Below are positions 8,349-16,967 of a stretch of DNA of 64,000 bases, piece after piece. The notes under the pieces were generated by a model. It had not been told where the DNA came from. It saw only the letters and a program-made list of their open reading frames with translations, and made no database searches. Position 1 is the first letter of the stretch. The number at the start of each line of letters is the position of its first letter. Made by a program: the position numbers and the translations under genes. The DNA comes from Arthrobacter sp. Leaf137 (GTDB lineage: Bacteria; Actinomycetota; Actinomycetes; Actinomycetales; Micrococcaceae), in the NCBI RefSeq assembly GCF_001423525.1, contig NZ_LMOI01000003.1, positions 1-64,000 of the forward strand, read 5' to 3'.

Positions 8349-8432
8349 CCGCCCATCATGCCAGCCCCGAGCCGGAAAGCGCTTGCCCAATCCGTCATAC
8401 GGACAGTGGCGGCACTGCCACCGCGGGAAAGC

Positions 8433-9242
8433 TCAGCCCTGCCGCCAGTCGTGGCCGGTCAGATGGGACCCCGCCTGCGGCCCCATCTGCAGCATGCCGC
8501 CGTCCACCGCCCAGGAGGCACCGTTGACATAGCTGGCGGCAGGCGAGGCAAGGAAAGCGATGACCGCGGCAACCTCGCGGGCATCTCCGGGCCGGCCCAA
8601 CGGAACTCCCGGCCGGTCCTTCGACGCCGGATCCTCGTTTTCCTGGCCTGTCATGGGGGTGGCAATCTCGCCGGGCGCCACGGAGTTGGCGGTGATGCCA
8701 TGCTCGGCGAGCTCGAGGGCCAGGGTCTTCATGAGGCCGCCCAGCCCGTGCTTGGAAGCGTCGTACGCGGAGGCGCCGACGCGCGGCTGGAATTCGTGCA
8801 CGCTGGTGACGGCGATGAGGCGGCCACCCCTGCCGGCGCTGACCATGCGCCGGGCGGCCGCCTGCAGGCACACGAATGCTCCGTTGAGGTTGGTGTCCAG
8901 TGTCCGCATCCACGTGTCAACGTCCAGATCAAGGAACTTTGTGCCGTCACCGGCGCCGGCGTTGTTCACGAAGACGTCCACGCCGCCAAGCCCGTCAGCC
9001 AGTTCATTGACGGCCGCCGCGGCGCCCTGGAAGTCCGTGGTGTCGAGCTGCCGGACCAAGGCCTTTCGGCCCAGGGCACGGACCTCGTCGGCGGTGCCGT
9101 CGGCTCCGGCTTTGTCCGAGTGCCAGGTGACGCCGACGTCCAGCCCTGCCTGGGCCAGGGCCACCGCCGTGGCCTTGCCGATTCCGGAATCTGATCCGGT
9201 GACGATCGCGGTGGCGGGTATGAACAGGCTGGTGTCCTGCAT
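8433..9242 (-). CDS. SDR family oxidoreductase
   Basis: A 269-residue classical short-chain dehydrogenase. It has TGSDSGIGKA for cofactor, NNAGAG, catalytic Ser in VTSVHE and Tyr/Lys in YDASK, then PGEIATPM. The residue after the second beta strand is His/Ser (TWHSDKAGADG), which suggests NADP(H) preference, though weakly. Start is ATG 9242 with GAAAGG at good spacing. It lies 50 bp after the unknown 9293-9745 gene and probably shares its transcript. The family is close to 3-oxoacyl-ACP and glucose dehydrogenases. Substrate not assignable. Confidence 0.9.
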   Translation of the reverse strand: MQDTSLFIPATAIVTGSDSGIGKATAVALAQAGLDVGVTWHSDKAGADGTADEVRALGRKALVRQLDTTDFQGAAAAVNELADGLGGVDVFVNNAGAGDGTKFLDLDVDTWMRTLDTNLNGAFVCLQAAARRMVSAGRGGRLIAVTSVHEFQPRVGASAYDASKHGLGGLMKTLALELAEHGITANSVAPGEIATPMTGQENEDPASKDRPGVPLGRPGDAREVAAVIAFLASPAASYVNGASWAVDGGMLQMGPQAGSHLTGHDWRQG

Positions 9243-9292
9243 GCGGCGGCCTTTCGGTGAGGGGTTGGCGGTCCTGCCCGGCGGGCGCACTG

Positions 9293-9745
9293 TCAGGCGG
9301 GCCGGCGCAGTTCCTGCGGCGTGTACCCTTCGTCTGAGCTGCCGCCCGGAGCATCGGAGACGTCCGCTGTGCCGGCATCGTCCCGGGTGTCCGGAACGGC
9401 CATCAGGGGGACGGCAAAGGTGACCACGGGGCGCGCTCCGGCGTCGTCAGCGGAGCGGATGGTAAGGCTCCTGGTGCCGGGCGGCACGGAGGGTGTGAAG
9501 ACCTGGAGGTTCCGCGATCCCAGCGTGGCCGAGTCCTGAAGGGTGTATTCGGTTCCGAAGTGGTCCTGGAGGATGATGCGGGGCTGCGGGCCGCCGTCGG
9601 CAGCCATCTGGATGGTGACCACCAGGCCGGTGGCCCAGATCTCGACGGACAGGACGGTGAACGCCGTGGCGTCGGTGATGTGCCGGCCGTACGTGGGCGG
9701 CAGGAGCATCCCGAGGAGGGTGCCGGAGGGAATTATTTCTCGCAT
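9293..9745 (-). CDS. Uncharacterised 150-residue beta-rich protein
   Basis: Not recognised. The protein has alternating hydrophobic strands (FTVLSVEIWATGLVVTIQM, NLQVFTPSVPPGTRSLTI, PVVTFAVPL), consistent with an immunoglobulin-like or beta-sandwich fold, then an acidic, disordered C-terminal 30 residues. There is no signal peptide, membrane segment or cysteine. ATG 9745 is preceded by CAGGAAAA. It heads a likely two-gene unit with the downstream SDR. Codon use looks like its neighbours. The long strand-rich core and good ribosome site support a real gene. Confidence 0.65.
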   Translation of the reverse strand: MREIIPSGTLLGMLLPPTYGRHITDATAFTVLSVEIWATGLVVTIQMAADGGPQPRIILQDHFGTEYTLQDSATLGSRNLQVFTPSVPPGTRSLTIRSADDAGARPVVTFAVPLMAVPDTRDDAGTADVSDAPGGSSDEGYTPQELRRPA

Positions 9746-10249
9746 GGTTTTTTCCTGTGGGTCTTGCGTCCGCTGCCGCCGGATCGGCCCGGAATGGTAT
9801 CCCGGTGCTGCCTGTGCAGGGATGCGGGTGCGGCTTGGGCGCTTCCCGGGCCGGGTTTTCCGTCCTGGGAGTGGTTGCCTTTCGCTGCGCGGTTCCTGGT
9901 TGATGAGGGTGGGCCTGCCGTTTCGGTGGACTGGAAAGCCCCTCTAGGCAGGAATGGCGAAACTTTGCAATTCCGCCGCTGAAATCAATGCGGAGTGCTC
10001 CCGGCAGCCGCCGCGGCGTACTGTCCTGCATCTCCGCCACCTGTTGCGCATCGCGTTCCCCCTGCCATACGTTGGCCGCCCTTTCTTTGGGCCTCAACGG
10101 CCCCAGCTGCGTGATAAGTCTACTTACCATCAAGCCTCCGGTGGCTGGCGGCTGTCAAGGGGATGGCGGGGTTTCGGCGGGAACCCACAACTCCGGCGGC
10201 ACGCACAGCGCTGGCACACCCGCGCGCGGAGGGCTATCTGTGGGCCCCG
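9746..10249. other. 504-bp stretch without a supported gene
   Basis: It lies upstream of the 9745 gene and downstream of the methyltransferase, both on the minus strand. It should hold the promoter for 9745-8433. Open frames on both strands have no family resemblance. A minus-strand frame starting near 10133 has a plausible hydrophilic first 45 residues but then turns into arginine/proline-rich shadow sequence. I see no RNA gene or strong hairpin. Confidence 0.5.
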
Positions 10250-11098
10250 TCAGTGGCGCGTTTCCCCCGGGTGCTGCCGGGTCTCTCCGGATGGGCGCCG
10301 CGGGCGCAGGGCGGCCACATAGCCAGGCACCCGGCTTTGGCTCTCGACGCCGGTGACGGGGTTGATTTCGATCGCGGCGGAGCCCTCCTCCAGCAACTCC
10401 CAGGACGCAGGCGGCAGGGCGCGCGAGCGCTCCTTCGGGCCGAAGTGGCCGGGCATCGGCAGCCCGCGGATGGCCCGCTCCAGCGGAGCGGGGATGCTGC
10501 GCCGCGTGGCGCCCAGATGGGTCACGTACTCCACGGGGTTCCCCTGGAAATTGGTTTCCGCCAGGAACACCGTCCCCCGGTCCCCTGCCAGGACCCGCAG
10601 GTTTTCGGCCAGGGCCACCTGGTCTTCCGGCGACAGGACGTGCAGCACGCCGCGGACAAAGACGTTGGCCGGCCCGTCCACCAGGCCGGCACCGGCCCCG
10701 GGCGCCGTCATGTCGCGGACCTCAAAACGGACGTTGCCCGGGTTGCCGGGCTCCGCTGCAGCGCGGGCGGCCGCGTGCGCCGAAATATCCACGCCGATGG
10801 CCTGCGGAAAATGCGCAGCGAGGGCACGCGTGAAGCTGCCGTGGCCGCATCCCACATCCACCACCGGCAGCCCGGTATCAAGGCGGCGGAGGATGAGGTC
10901 CCGGTAGCCACGGAACTCATGGTCGGTTCCGGCGTCCCAGAGCACCTCGCCGCCCGGCCCGGTAGCCGTGATCCCGGCCCAGTAGCGGTCCCAGGCGAGC
11001 GGCCGGTCCTTGGGCGCTGAACGGGACAGCCGGATAAGCCTGGGAAGCATCAGGTACTTCCGCCAGCCGGTCTTCACGGATTTTGCGGGGGTAGGCAC
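10250..11098 (-). CDS. SAM-dependent class I methyltransferase
   Basis: A 282-residue methyltransferase. Motif I is VVDVGCGHGSFTRAL, followed by the acidic strand end IGVDIS, then VRDM and GVLHVLSPEDQ, all in class I order. The C-terminal quarter ends in an Arg/Pro-rich tail (LRPRRPSGE). I set the start at GTG 11098 because the frame upstream is arginine-rich and unlike the family; ATG 11050 is an alternative. The acceptor is unknown. There is no operon partner: the next gene upstream, 11197-11571, is on the same strand but 98 bp away. Confidence 0.85.
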   Translation of the reverse strand: MPTPAKSVKTGWRKYLMLPRLIRLSRSAPKDRPLAWDRYWAGITATGPGGEVLWDAGTDHEFRGYRDLILRRLDTGLPVVDVGCGHGSFTRALAAHFPQAIGVDISAHAAARAAAEPGNPGNVRFEVRDMTAPGAGAGLVDGPANVFVRGVLHVLSPEDQVALAENLRVLAGDRGTVFLAETNFQGNPVEYVTHLGATRRSIPAPLERAIRGLPMPGHFGPKERSRALPPASWELLEEGSAAIEINPVTGVESQSRVPGYVAALRPRRPSGETRQHPGETRH

Positions 11099-11196
11099 GT
11101 GCCAAATATATGTCCTGAAGCCACTCCAGCCGCCGGACGTGCGGTGTCGGCGCGGCCGCATACCGGGCCGGACGCCGCCCAAGGCAGCGGTATGAG

Positions 11197-11571
11197 TCAG
11201 GCGTCGCGGACCAACCAGGCCATCGCTTCAGTCCGGGACGTGAAGAACCGCGTGGGGCACGGCAGCCTGCTCACGCCCAAGGCGAAGTTGGCCATGACCT
11301 TGTCCACGGGCGATGAGCCCAGGAGCGCAATCCGGGACGCCTGGCACGGCCGGCCAAACACGGCCCGGGCGCCGCGGCTGACCTTCTCGGTGGTGGCCAT
11401 GTCCACCAGCATCGGACGCCGGGTGGACCCGCACATCTCATTGACCCGGCCCATGGCGCTCTCGGCGTCGGCCTCGCTGATCGATGCCCCGCGCGGCCAT
11501 CGCAGCTGCAGGATCCCGCCCTCATCGAGGCTGAGGTCCCCTTTGACATGCTCCGCCGGCTGATGCGTCAC
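11197..11571 (-). CDS. STAS/SEC14-like (DUF7793-type) protein
   Basis: A 124-residue protein with alternating strands and helices: LDEGGILQLRWPRG, PMLVDMATTEKVSRGARAVFG, RIALLGSSPVDKVMANFALG and PTRFFTSRTEAMAWL. The pattern is that of the STAS/SEC14-like proteins common in Arthrobacter and often linked to signalling. I choose GTG 11571 because GGGGGAGGA lies 4 bases upstream. The frame extends further but loses family character. The gene is divergent from the histidine kinase, and the start regions are only about 75 bp apart, so they may share a control region. Exact role unknown. Confidence 0.75.
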   Translation of the reverse strand: MTHQPAEHVKGDLSLDEGGILQLRWPRGASISEADAESAMGRVNEMCGSTRRPMLVDMATTEKVSRGARAVFGRPCQASRIALLGSSPVDKVMANFALGVSRLPCPTRFFTSRTEAMAWLVRDA

Positions 11572-11647
11572 TTTGTCCTCCCCCGCGATCTTTCTGGAGC
11601 CCCATGCCCCTCGTCCCCCTACAATGTACTCAACTGGGAGGGAAGGG

Positions 11648-13339
11648 GTGGTTGTGGCGTCTGACACGCCCGAAGTTTCAAGCGCGCCCCGCACCGTCGT
11701 CGTAGCGGACCCCGATGCCGCGAGGCTGGCTCAGAACACTTCGGCCCTCCGGAGTGCCGGCTACGCAGCGCACGCCGCCGGCGACTCCGCAAGCCTGGCC
11801 GGGCTTCTGGCGGAAGTCGAGCCGGCAGCCATCATCACGGACGCCACGCTGCTGCCCGGCCTCGAGACCGAGGCGCCCCTGCTGGTCATGGTCGACCTGG
11901 ACGATCCCCTGCAAACATCCGTGCAGCCGCCGGGTATCCACGACTGCATCACCAAGCCAACCTCACAGCGGGAGCTGGTGCACCGCACCACGGCCCTGAT
12001 CGACCAGGTGGCACGCCGCCGGGCGTCGAGGCAGGACGCCGAGGCCCTCCGCGAGCAGCTCCGCCTGGTGTCGGCCGCCGTACGCGCCACCAACGATCCC
12101 CAGGAAATTGCGCGCTGCGTGGTCGAGGGGTTCGGCCGGACCTTCAAGGCGGACCACGTCCGGCTGGAAACCTTCGAGGACAACCGCGTTCCGCGCATCA
12201 CCGCCGCGTGGGACAGCGACGGGCTGGAGCCATTGTCCGACGACGACCTGCCGGACGAGGATTCCGCGCGGCGGACCGCGGACCTGCTGTGGGCCGGCGC
12301 CGAGACCCTGTCCACGGATGCCGGGGACGCTGACGATGCCGAGCCCGCCCGGGCACGCGGCGACGGCGGGCACGCGGCGGACGGCGAGGCCCCGGCGTCG
12401 GGCATCTCAAACGCGGCATCAACGCTGGCGGTGCCCATGGGCGAGGGAAGCTCCTCACTGGGCATCATCTGGATCGCGTCGCTGGACAAACCGCGGAAAT
12501 GGTCGCGTGCCGAACTCGGGCTCATCCAGCACGTTGCGGGCAACGCGGCCCACGGCCTGATCCAGAGCCACCTGATCAGCAGCCAGCAGCAGGTAGTGAA
12601 GCAGTTGCAGCAGCTGGACAAGGCGAAGACAGATTTCCTGGCCACCGTGAACCACGAGCTCCGGACACCGCTGACGTCCATCATGGCCTACCTGGACATG
12701 ATCCAGGAGAGCACCGAACAGCCCGGCTCGGCCGAGATCCACCAGATGCTGGACATTGTGGTCCGCAACACCGAGCGGCTGCGCACCCTCATCGAGGACA
12801 TGCTCAGCGTCTCCCGCAACGGCCTCGACGACACCCTGATGCACCTGACCCCGGTCCGCCTCGGCCAGACCCTGGATTTGGTGGCCTCGGCGCTGCGGCC
12901 GCTGGCAAAACTGCAGAACGTGACCATCGCGCTGGATCCGGTTCCGGAGGACCCGGAGATCCTGGCCGACGAAATCCAGCTGCAGCAGGTCTTCACCAAC
13001 CTGGTCTCCAACGCCATCAAGTTCACCCCCAGCGGCGGGCGCATCGAGGTGGGCAGTGAATCCCACGCAGCTGCGGACGGCAGCCGCTGGGCCACTGTCC
13101 GGGTTGCCGATAACGGCATCGGCATTTCCAGTGACGAGATCGACCATGTGTTCACCCGGTTCTACCGGGCGTCCAACGCCATGTCCGGTGCCATCCCGGG
13201 GACCGGACTGGGCCTGGCCATCACCAAGGACATCGTGGCCCGCCACGGTGGGACGATTGATGTGGCCTCCACTCTGGGCGCGGGGACCACTGTCACGGTC
13301 AGCCTCCCCCTCGATGCAGACCGCACCCAGTCCAACTGA
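11648..13339 (+). CDS. Histidine kinase with N-terminal receiver-like and GAF-like domains
   Basis: A 563-residue protein without membrane segments. Residues about 10-125 form a receiver-like domain with acidic pocket ADPD, phosphoacceptor-type Asp65 (IITDA) and Lys103 (CITKP), though the domain is divergent. About 140-300 is GAF-like and has an acidic insert. HisKA has His336 (NHELRTPLTS), and the HATPase boxes are LVSNAIKF, DNGIGI and GTGLGLAI. The start is GTG 11648 (GTG 11654 is possible) because GGGAGGG lies just upstream and a TACAAT -10-like box is at 11620. It is followed 20 bp later by the GGDEF-EAL gene, implying a joint signalling pathway. Confidence 0.88.
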   Translation: MVVASDTPEVSSAPRTVVVADPDAARLAQNTSALRSAGYAAHAAGDSASLAGLLAEVEPAAIITDATLLPGLETEAPLLVMVDLDDPLQTSVQPPGIHDCITKPTSQRELVHRTTALIDQVARRRASRQDAEALREQLRLVSAAVRATNDPQEIARCVVEGFGRTFKADHVRLETFEDNRVPRITAAWDSDGLEPLSDDDLPDEDSARRTADLLWAGAETLSTDAGDADDAEPARARGDGGHAADGEAPASGISNAASTLAVPMGEGSSSLGIIWIASLDKPRKWSRAELGLIQHVAGNAAHGLIQSHLISSQQQVVKQLQQLDKAKTDFLATVNHELRTPLTSIMAYLDMIQESTEQPGSAEIHQMLDIVVRNTERLRTLIEDMLSVSRNGLDDTLMHLTPVRLGQTLDLVASALRPLAKLQNVTIALDPVPEDPEILADEIQLQQVFTNLVSNAIKFTPSGGRIEVGSESHAAADGSRWATVRVADNGIGISSDEIDHVFTRFYRASNAMSGAIPGTGLGLAITKDIVARHGGTIDVASTLGAGTTVTVSLPLDADRTQSN

Positions 13340-13359
13340 GCAGGGGAAGGAAGAATCCG

Positions 13360-14901
13360 ATGTTCGCGGATAACGATCCCCGGCTCAGCCAACTGCTGGA
13401 CCACATAGTCCGGATCGCATCGGGTGACCTGGGCTCACGGGTTGAGGTCTCCCCTGCCCGCGATGAGCTGGACGCGATCATCATGGGCACCAATTTGCTG
13501 GCGGAAGACCTCCAGATCATTTACGAGGAACTGGAACAGCGCGTGCAGGTCCGCACCCAGATGCTGCACGAGGCACACCTCAAGATGCAGAAGATGGCCA
13601 TGCAGGACCCGCTGACCGGGCTTGCCAACCGGTCGGCGCTGATCGACGCGCTCCGGGCCGCGCTGGATGCGGACACAGCAGCCGGGGAAGGGCCCGTGAT
13701 CCTCCTGATGGACCTGGACGCGTTCAAGTCCATCAACGACTCCATGGGGCACACTGCCGGTGACCAGGTGCTCATCACGGTGGGCCAGCGGGTGCGGAAC
13801 GCTGTGCGGGCCACTGACGTGGTGGCGAGGCTGGGCGGAGATGAATTCGCCATCGTGATGCCCGCCGTCGCCCCTGACCAGGCGGCCATCGTGGGGCACC
13901 GGATCCTGGCGGCGCTGGGCGAACCCATCGAACTGCCGGGCAAGAGCGTGCGCTGCGGGGCCAGCATCGGGTTGAGCGTCGGCTCGCCGGGCCAGACTCC
14001 GGAAGAGATGCTGATGGAAGCCGACGTGGCCATGTACGCCTCGAAGGCCGAAGGGCAAAACCGGCTGCACCGGTTCGAACCCGGGCTGCTGCTGGTCCGC
14101 CGGCTCCGCAGCCAGCTGGTGGAAGACCTGCGGGCGGCCATCAGGAACGATGGCCTGATGCTGTACTACCAGCCGGTGGTGGACCTGGTGTCCCGCCGGT
14201 TGGAGGGCGTGGAAGCCCTGGTCCGCTGGAACCACCCCACCCGGGGGTTCATCATGCCGGATGAGTTCATTCCGCTGGCCGAAGAAGCCGGCCTGATTTC
14301 GGAGCTGGGCAACTGGGTCCTCCGCACCGCCGTGCAGCAGCTGCGCGCCTGGATCGACGATGCACTGGTGGACGGCGACTTCTCGGTCCGGATCAACATT
14401 TCCGCCACGGACCTGCAAAGCCTGCAATTCATCGAGGACGTCAGGAACGTCCTCCGGGAGACGGGCGTCAAGCCTGAACAGGTGGTCCTCGAACTGACGG
14501 AAGTGGCCATCGTGAAAGGCAACGAGCTGGACCGCTACTCCCTGGCCGGGCTCCGCGGGCTTGGGGTGGGAATCGAGATTGACGATTTCGGCACGGGCTA
14601 CTCGTCCATCAGCTACCTCCGGCGCCTGCCTGTGGACCGGGTCAAGGTGGACCGGTCGCTGATTTCCGGTTTGGGGACTGATCCGAGCCAGCCGGCACTG
14701 GTGGCAGCCGTCCTCCAGCTGGTCCGCGCCTGCGGCCTGGAGGCCGTCTGGGAAGGCGTTGAAACGGCAGAGCAGGCGGACATTCTGCGGAAACTCGGCT
14801 GCCTGAGTGCGCAGGGCTACTTCTTCAGCAGGCCCGTTCCGGCGGACGATATCCCCGCATTGCTCGCTGACCAGCAGGAAAGCGCTCACCGGCAGCCGTG
14901 A
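13360..14901 (+). CDS. GGDEF-EAL diguanylate cyclase/phosphodiesterase
   Basis: A 513-residue cytoplasmic protein. A HAMP-like segment and coiled coil cover residues 1-75 and the GGDEF domain about 80-235, with intact RLGGDEFAIV (159-163) and an I-site RATD at 150-153 placed five residues upstream. The EAL domain covers about 250-505, with E285-A-L287, catalytic LELTE, DDFGTGYSS and the KVDRS lysine. All key residues of both activities are present, so it could make and break c-di-GMP. GGAAGGA precedes ATG 13360. It follows the histidine kinase by 20 bp and probably receives its signal through the HAMP-like region. Confidence 0.93.
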   Translation: MFADNDPRLSQLLDHIVRIASGDLGSRVEVSPARDELDAIIMGTNLLAEDLQIIYEELEQRVQVRTQMLHEAHLKMQKMAMQDPLTGLANRSALIDALRAALDADTAAGEGPVILLMDLDAFKSINDSMGHTAGDQVLITVGQRVRNAVRATDVVARLGGDEFAIVMPAVAPDQAAIVGHRILAALGEPIELPGKSVRCGASIGLSVGSPGQTPEEMLMEADVAMYASKAEGQNRLHRFEPGLLLVRRLRSQLVEDLRAAIRNDGLMLYYQPVVDLVSRRLEGVEALVRWNHPTRGFIMPDEFIPLAEEAGLISELGNWVLRTAVQQLRAWIDDALVDGDFSVRINISATDLQSLQFIEDVRNVLRETGVKPEQVVLELTEVAIVKGNELDRYSLAGLRGLGVGIEIDDFGTGYSSISYLRRLPVDRVKVDRSLISGLGTDPSQPALVAAVLQLVRACGLEAVWEGVETAEQADILRKLGCLSAQGYFFSRPVPADDIPALLADQQESAHRQP

Positions 14902-15065
14902 AAGTACTGCCTTTTTCACCCCACCCGATATACGATCATCGTGCGGGGGACGGTTTTCCGGCACCGCGGAAATCCGCCGTTGTCAGCACCAAACGTTAAG
15001 GCGTTCTAGAAATTGAACATAAATGGGCCAATGGGTCATTACTTCGTCAACTGGGGGCGTAGCTA

Positions 15066-16124
15066 ATGTCGGTTCGTGTACAGGCATGGGGAATCATCGC
15101 CGCGGTCCTGGCGGACACCGATCCGTCCGGAGCCGCGGTCCGCCAGCGCCTCAGCAACAGCCTCGACGAGAATCCGGGCGTACCCGAGCGGGCGCTGCTG
15201 GAGTACCTGCTCGAGACCCGTCGCAGTGACGCCAACACCGAAGAGACGCTCGAGAGCGCGCGGCAGATGCGCCTGGCCCCGAACTCCATGCCGCCGAAGT
15301 TCGCGGAGCAGTTGGACGCCATCCGCAGCGTGTCCCGCATCAGCGCACTCCTGGAAAACCAGATGCTGATGACGGCGTTCCAGCCCATCTACGGGCTGGC
15401 CAACAAGAGCGTGGTGGGAGTGGAGGCGCTCTCGCGGTTCGTCAGCGACGACGGCGCCGCCGCCGAACTCTGGTTTGCAGAGGCAGCCGCCGTAGGCCTC
15501 GGCGCGAACCTTGAGTTCTCGGCGCTGGGTTCGGCTGCCGCCGCGGCGAGGGACCTGCCCACGGACCTGTACGTCTCCCTCAACATTTCGCCCACGTCCT
15601 GCCTGGACCCCCGGCTGCCGGAGCTGTTCGCGCACATCGACCTCCCCATCGACCGGGTGGTCCTCGAACTGACCGAAACCATCCCTGATGAGGAGTATGC
15701 GCAGTTCATCGCCGCCATCAACCCGCTCCGGGACAAGGGACTGCGGATCGCCATCGACGACACGCACTCCGGCGCCGGGGCACTGAGCCGCATGGTGCAC
15801 CTGCGGCCGGACTTCCTCAAGGTTGGCCGGGACGTCTTCGGCAACGTGGACAATGACGGCCTCCAGCGGGCGCTGACCACCTGCCTGGTGGACTTCACGG
15901 ACCAGATCGGCACCACCCTGGTGGCGGAGGGCATCGAAACCGTGGGCGAGCTGAAGGTCCTGACGGAACTGGGCATCGACGCCGGGCAGGGGTACCTGCT
16001 GGGCAGGCCGTCCGTCCGCCCGCAGGACTGGGCGTCCTGGAACACCCGGCAGGACGCTGACGGCCTCAACCGCCAGCTGGCCGAGCCCGCCGGGCGCAGT
16101 CCGCAGGAAACCGAGCCCGCCTAG
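15066..16124 (+). CDS. EAL-domain protein, putative c-di-GMP phosphodiesterase
   Basis: A 352-residue protein. Residues 1-95 form a helical N-terminal domain of unknown type; the EAL domain is about 100-335. Seen residues are QPI, E120-A-L122, N173 (LNIS), LELTE near 200, D231-D232 and K252 (LKVG), then AEGIE. The loop after the DD pair reads DDTHSGAGAL instead of DDFGTGYSSL, so catalysis may be retained but substrate-loop behaviour altered. It is 164 bp after the GGDEF-EAL gene and co-directional. The GGGGGCG before ATG 15066 is only a modest ribosome site. Confidence 0.85.
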   Translation: MSVRVQAWGIIAAVLADTDPSGAAVRQRLSNSLDENPGVPERALLEYLLETRRSDANTEETLESARQMRLAPNSMPPKFAEQLDAIRSVSRISALLENQMLMTAFQPIYGLANKSVVGVEALSRFVSDDGAAAELWFAEAAAVGLGANLEFSALGSAAAAARDLPTDLYVSLNISPTSCLDPRLPELFAHIDLPIDRVVLELTETIPDEEYAQFIAAINPLRDKGLRIAIDDTHSGAGALSRMVHLRPDFLKVGRDVFGNVDNDGLQRALTTCLVDFTDQIGTTLVAEGIETVGELKVLTELGIDAGQGYLLGRPSVRPQDWASWNTRQDADGLNRQLAEPAGRSPQETEPA

Positions 16125-16134
16125 GCCACCTGCC

Positions 16135-16380
16135 CTACTCGGAGTGGCCCTGGTCCCTGCTCATCTGGCCTTCGGCTGGCGGGGTCTCCCCCGGCGGCAC
16201 TCCACCGCCGGGCTCCAGCCCGGTGATGTTGCCTTCGGCCGGGTCCGGGTTGGGCGAGTCCGCTGCTTCCGTGCTGCGTTGTTTCGCGAGGTCGTCCCGG
16301 GCCGCGCCGACGTCATTGGCACGGTCTTTGCCCGGCTTGTCCGGGTTGGCGGGGTCATTCTCCGGATGGTAGGTGCTCAC
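16135..16380 (-). CDS. DUF6480 family small hydrophilic protein
   Basis: An 81-residue protein from GTG 16380. The C-terminal half carries the family signature NPDPAEGNITGLEPGGGVPPG followed by ETPPAE. The N-terminal half is charged and proline-rich (DPANPDKPGKDRAND). There is no membrane segment or cysteine. AAGGAC lies just upstream of the start. It is convergent with the EAL gene (10 bp between stops) and divergent from the hydrophilic protein at 16516. Function is unknown; it is likely a soluble, disordered protein. Confidence 0.8.
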   Translation of the reverse strand: MSTYHPENDPANPDKPGKDRANDVGAARDDLAKQRSTEAADSPNPDPAEGNITGLEPGGGVPPGETPPAEGQMSRDQGHSE

Positions 16381-16515
16381 GGTCCTTCGTCCTTCCGTTC
16401 GGGCTGCGGTCGGATGCCCCAGCTCTGGACTAATTGTAAGCATGCTGATAATTCTGGAGGGGTAGGGCCGGGCGGCCAGTGGGCGTTCCGGCACACGAAG
16501 GCAGAAGGAGCAGTC

Positions 16516-16959
16516 ATGGGCATCGGCGACAGCATCGGCAAGGCAGCAGAGAACGCCATGGAGGATCTGGCCGGAACATCCGACCCCACGGAGAAGATGG
16601 ACATTCCTGACCCTGCGGACCCCAATGATGACGTGGAGGTCCACTCCTCCCTCAGCGAGGGATCCAACGCCATGGAAGCGGAAAAGCAGAAGGCGCCCGG
16701 CCTGAAGACAGGCGCCGCACCCGATCCGGTGTCCAGCAGCCCGCTCGGCGGGGATTCCGGCGACACGGACCGCGACGAATCCGGCCCCGGCACCACGGAC
16801 GACGACGGCGGGCTGGCCGGCGGCGCCACGGCACCAGCGGGCGCGGCTGGCGGCAGGGTTGCGGGTGCGGCCGGGCTTCCGGACGGCAACCCCGACGAAT
16901 TGCGGGCCGATCCCTCTGAAGGCGACCAGGATCCGTCCACGAGCACTGGCCGGGATTAG
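16516..16959 (+). CDS. Small acidic disordered protein
   Basis: A 147-residue protein very rich in Gly, Asp, Ala, Ser and Pro. After a short amphipathic start (MGIGDSIGKAAENAMEDLAG) the rest has no predicted order (GGDSGDTDRDESGPGTTDDDGG and similar). ATG 16516 has GAAGGAG five bases upstream, a strong ribosome site, so it is a real gene despite its composition. It resembles the acidic protein at 3362-3727 in composition, not sequence. It may be a hydrophilin or stress protein, which is inference. The next gene, GDPD, converges from the other strand. Confidence 0.75.
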   Translation: MGIGDSIGKAAENAMEDLAGTSDPTEKMDIPDPADPNDDVEVHSSLSEGSNAMEAEKQKAPGLKTGAAPDPVSSSPLGGDSGDTDRDESGPGTTDDDGGLAGGATAPAGAAGGRVAGAAGLPDGNPDELRADPSEGDQDPSTSTGRD

Positions 16960-16967
16960 CAGTACAC

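Noticed and set aside
9447..10133. Minus-strand frame overlapping the unknown 150-residue gene
   Set aside because: The start looks plausible, but most of it is His/Pro/Arg-rich shadow sequence overlapping a better-supported gene.
14899..14919. Terminator after the GGDEF-EAL gene (GTGAAA/TTTCAC)
   Set aside because: The stem is only 6 bp and the loop is long; too weak to call.
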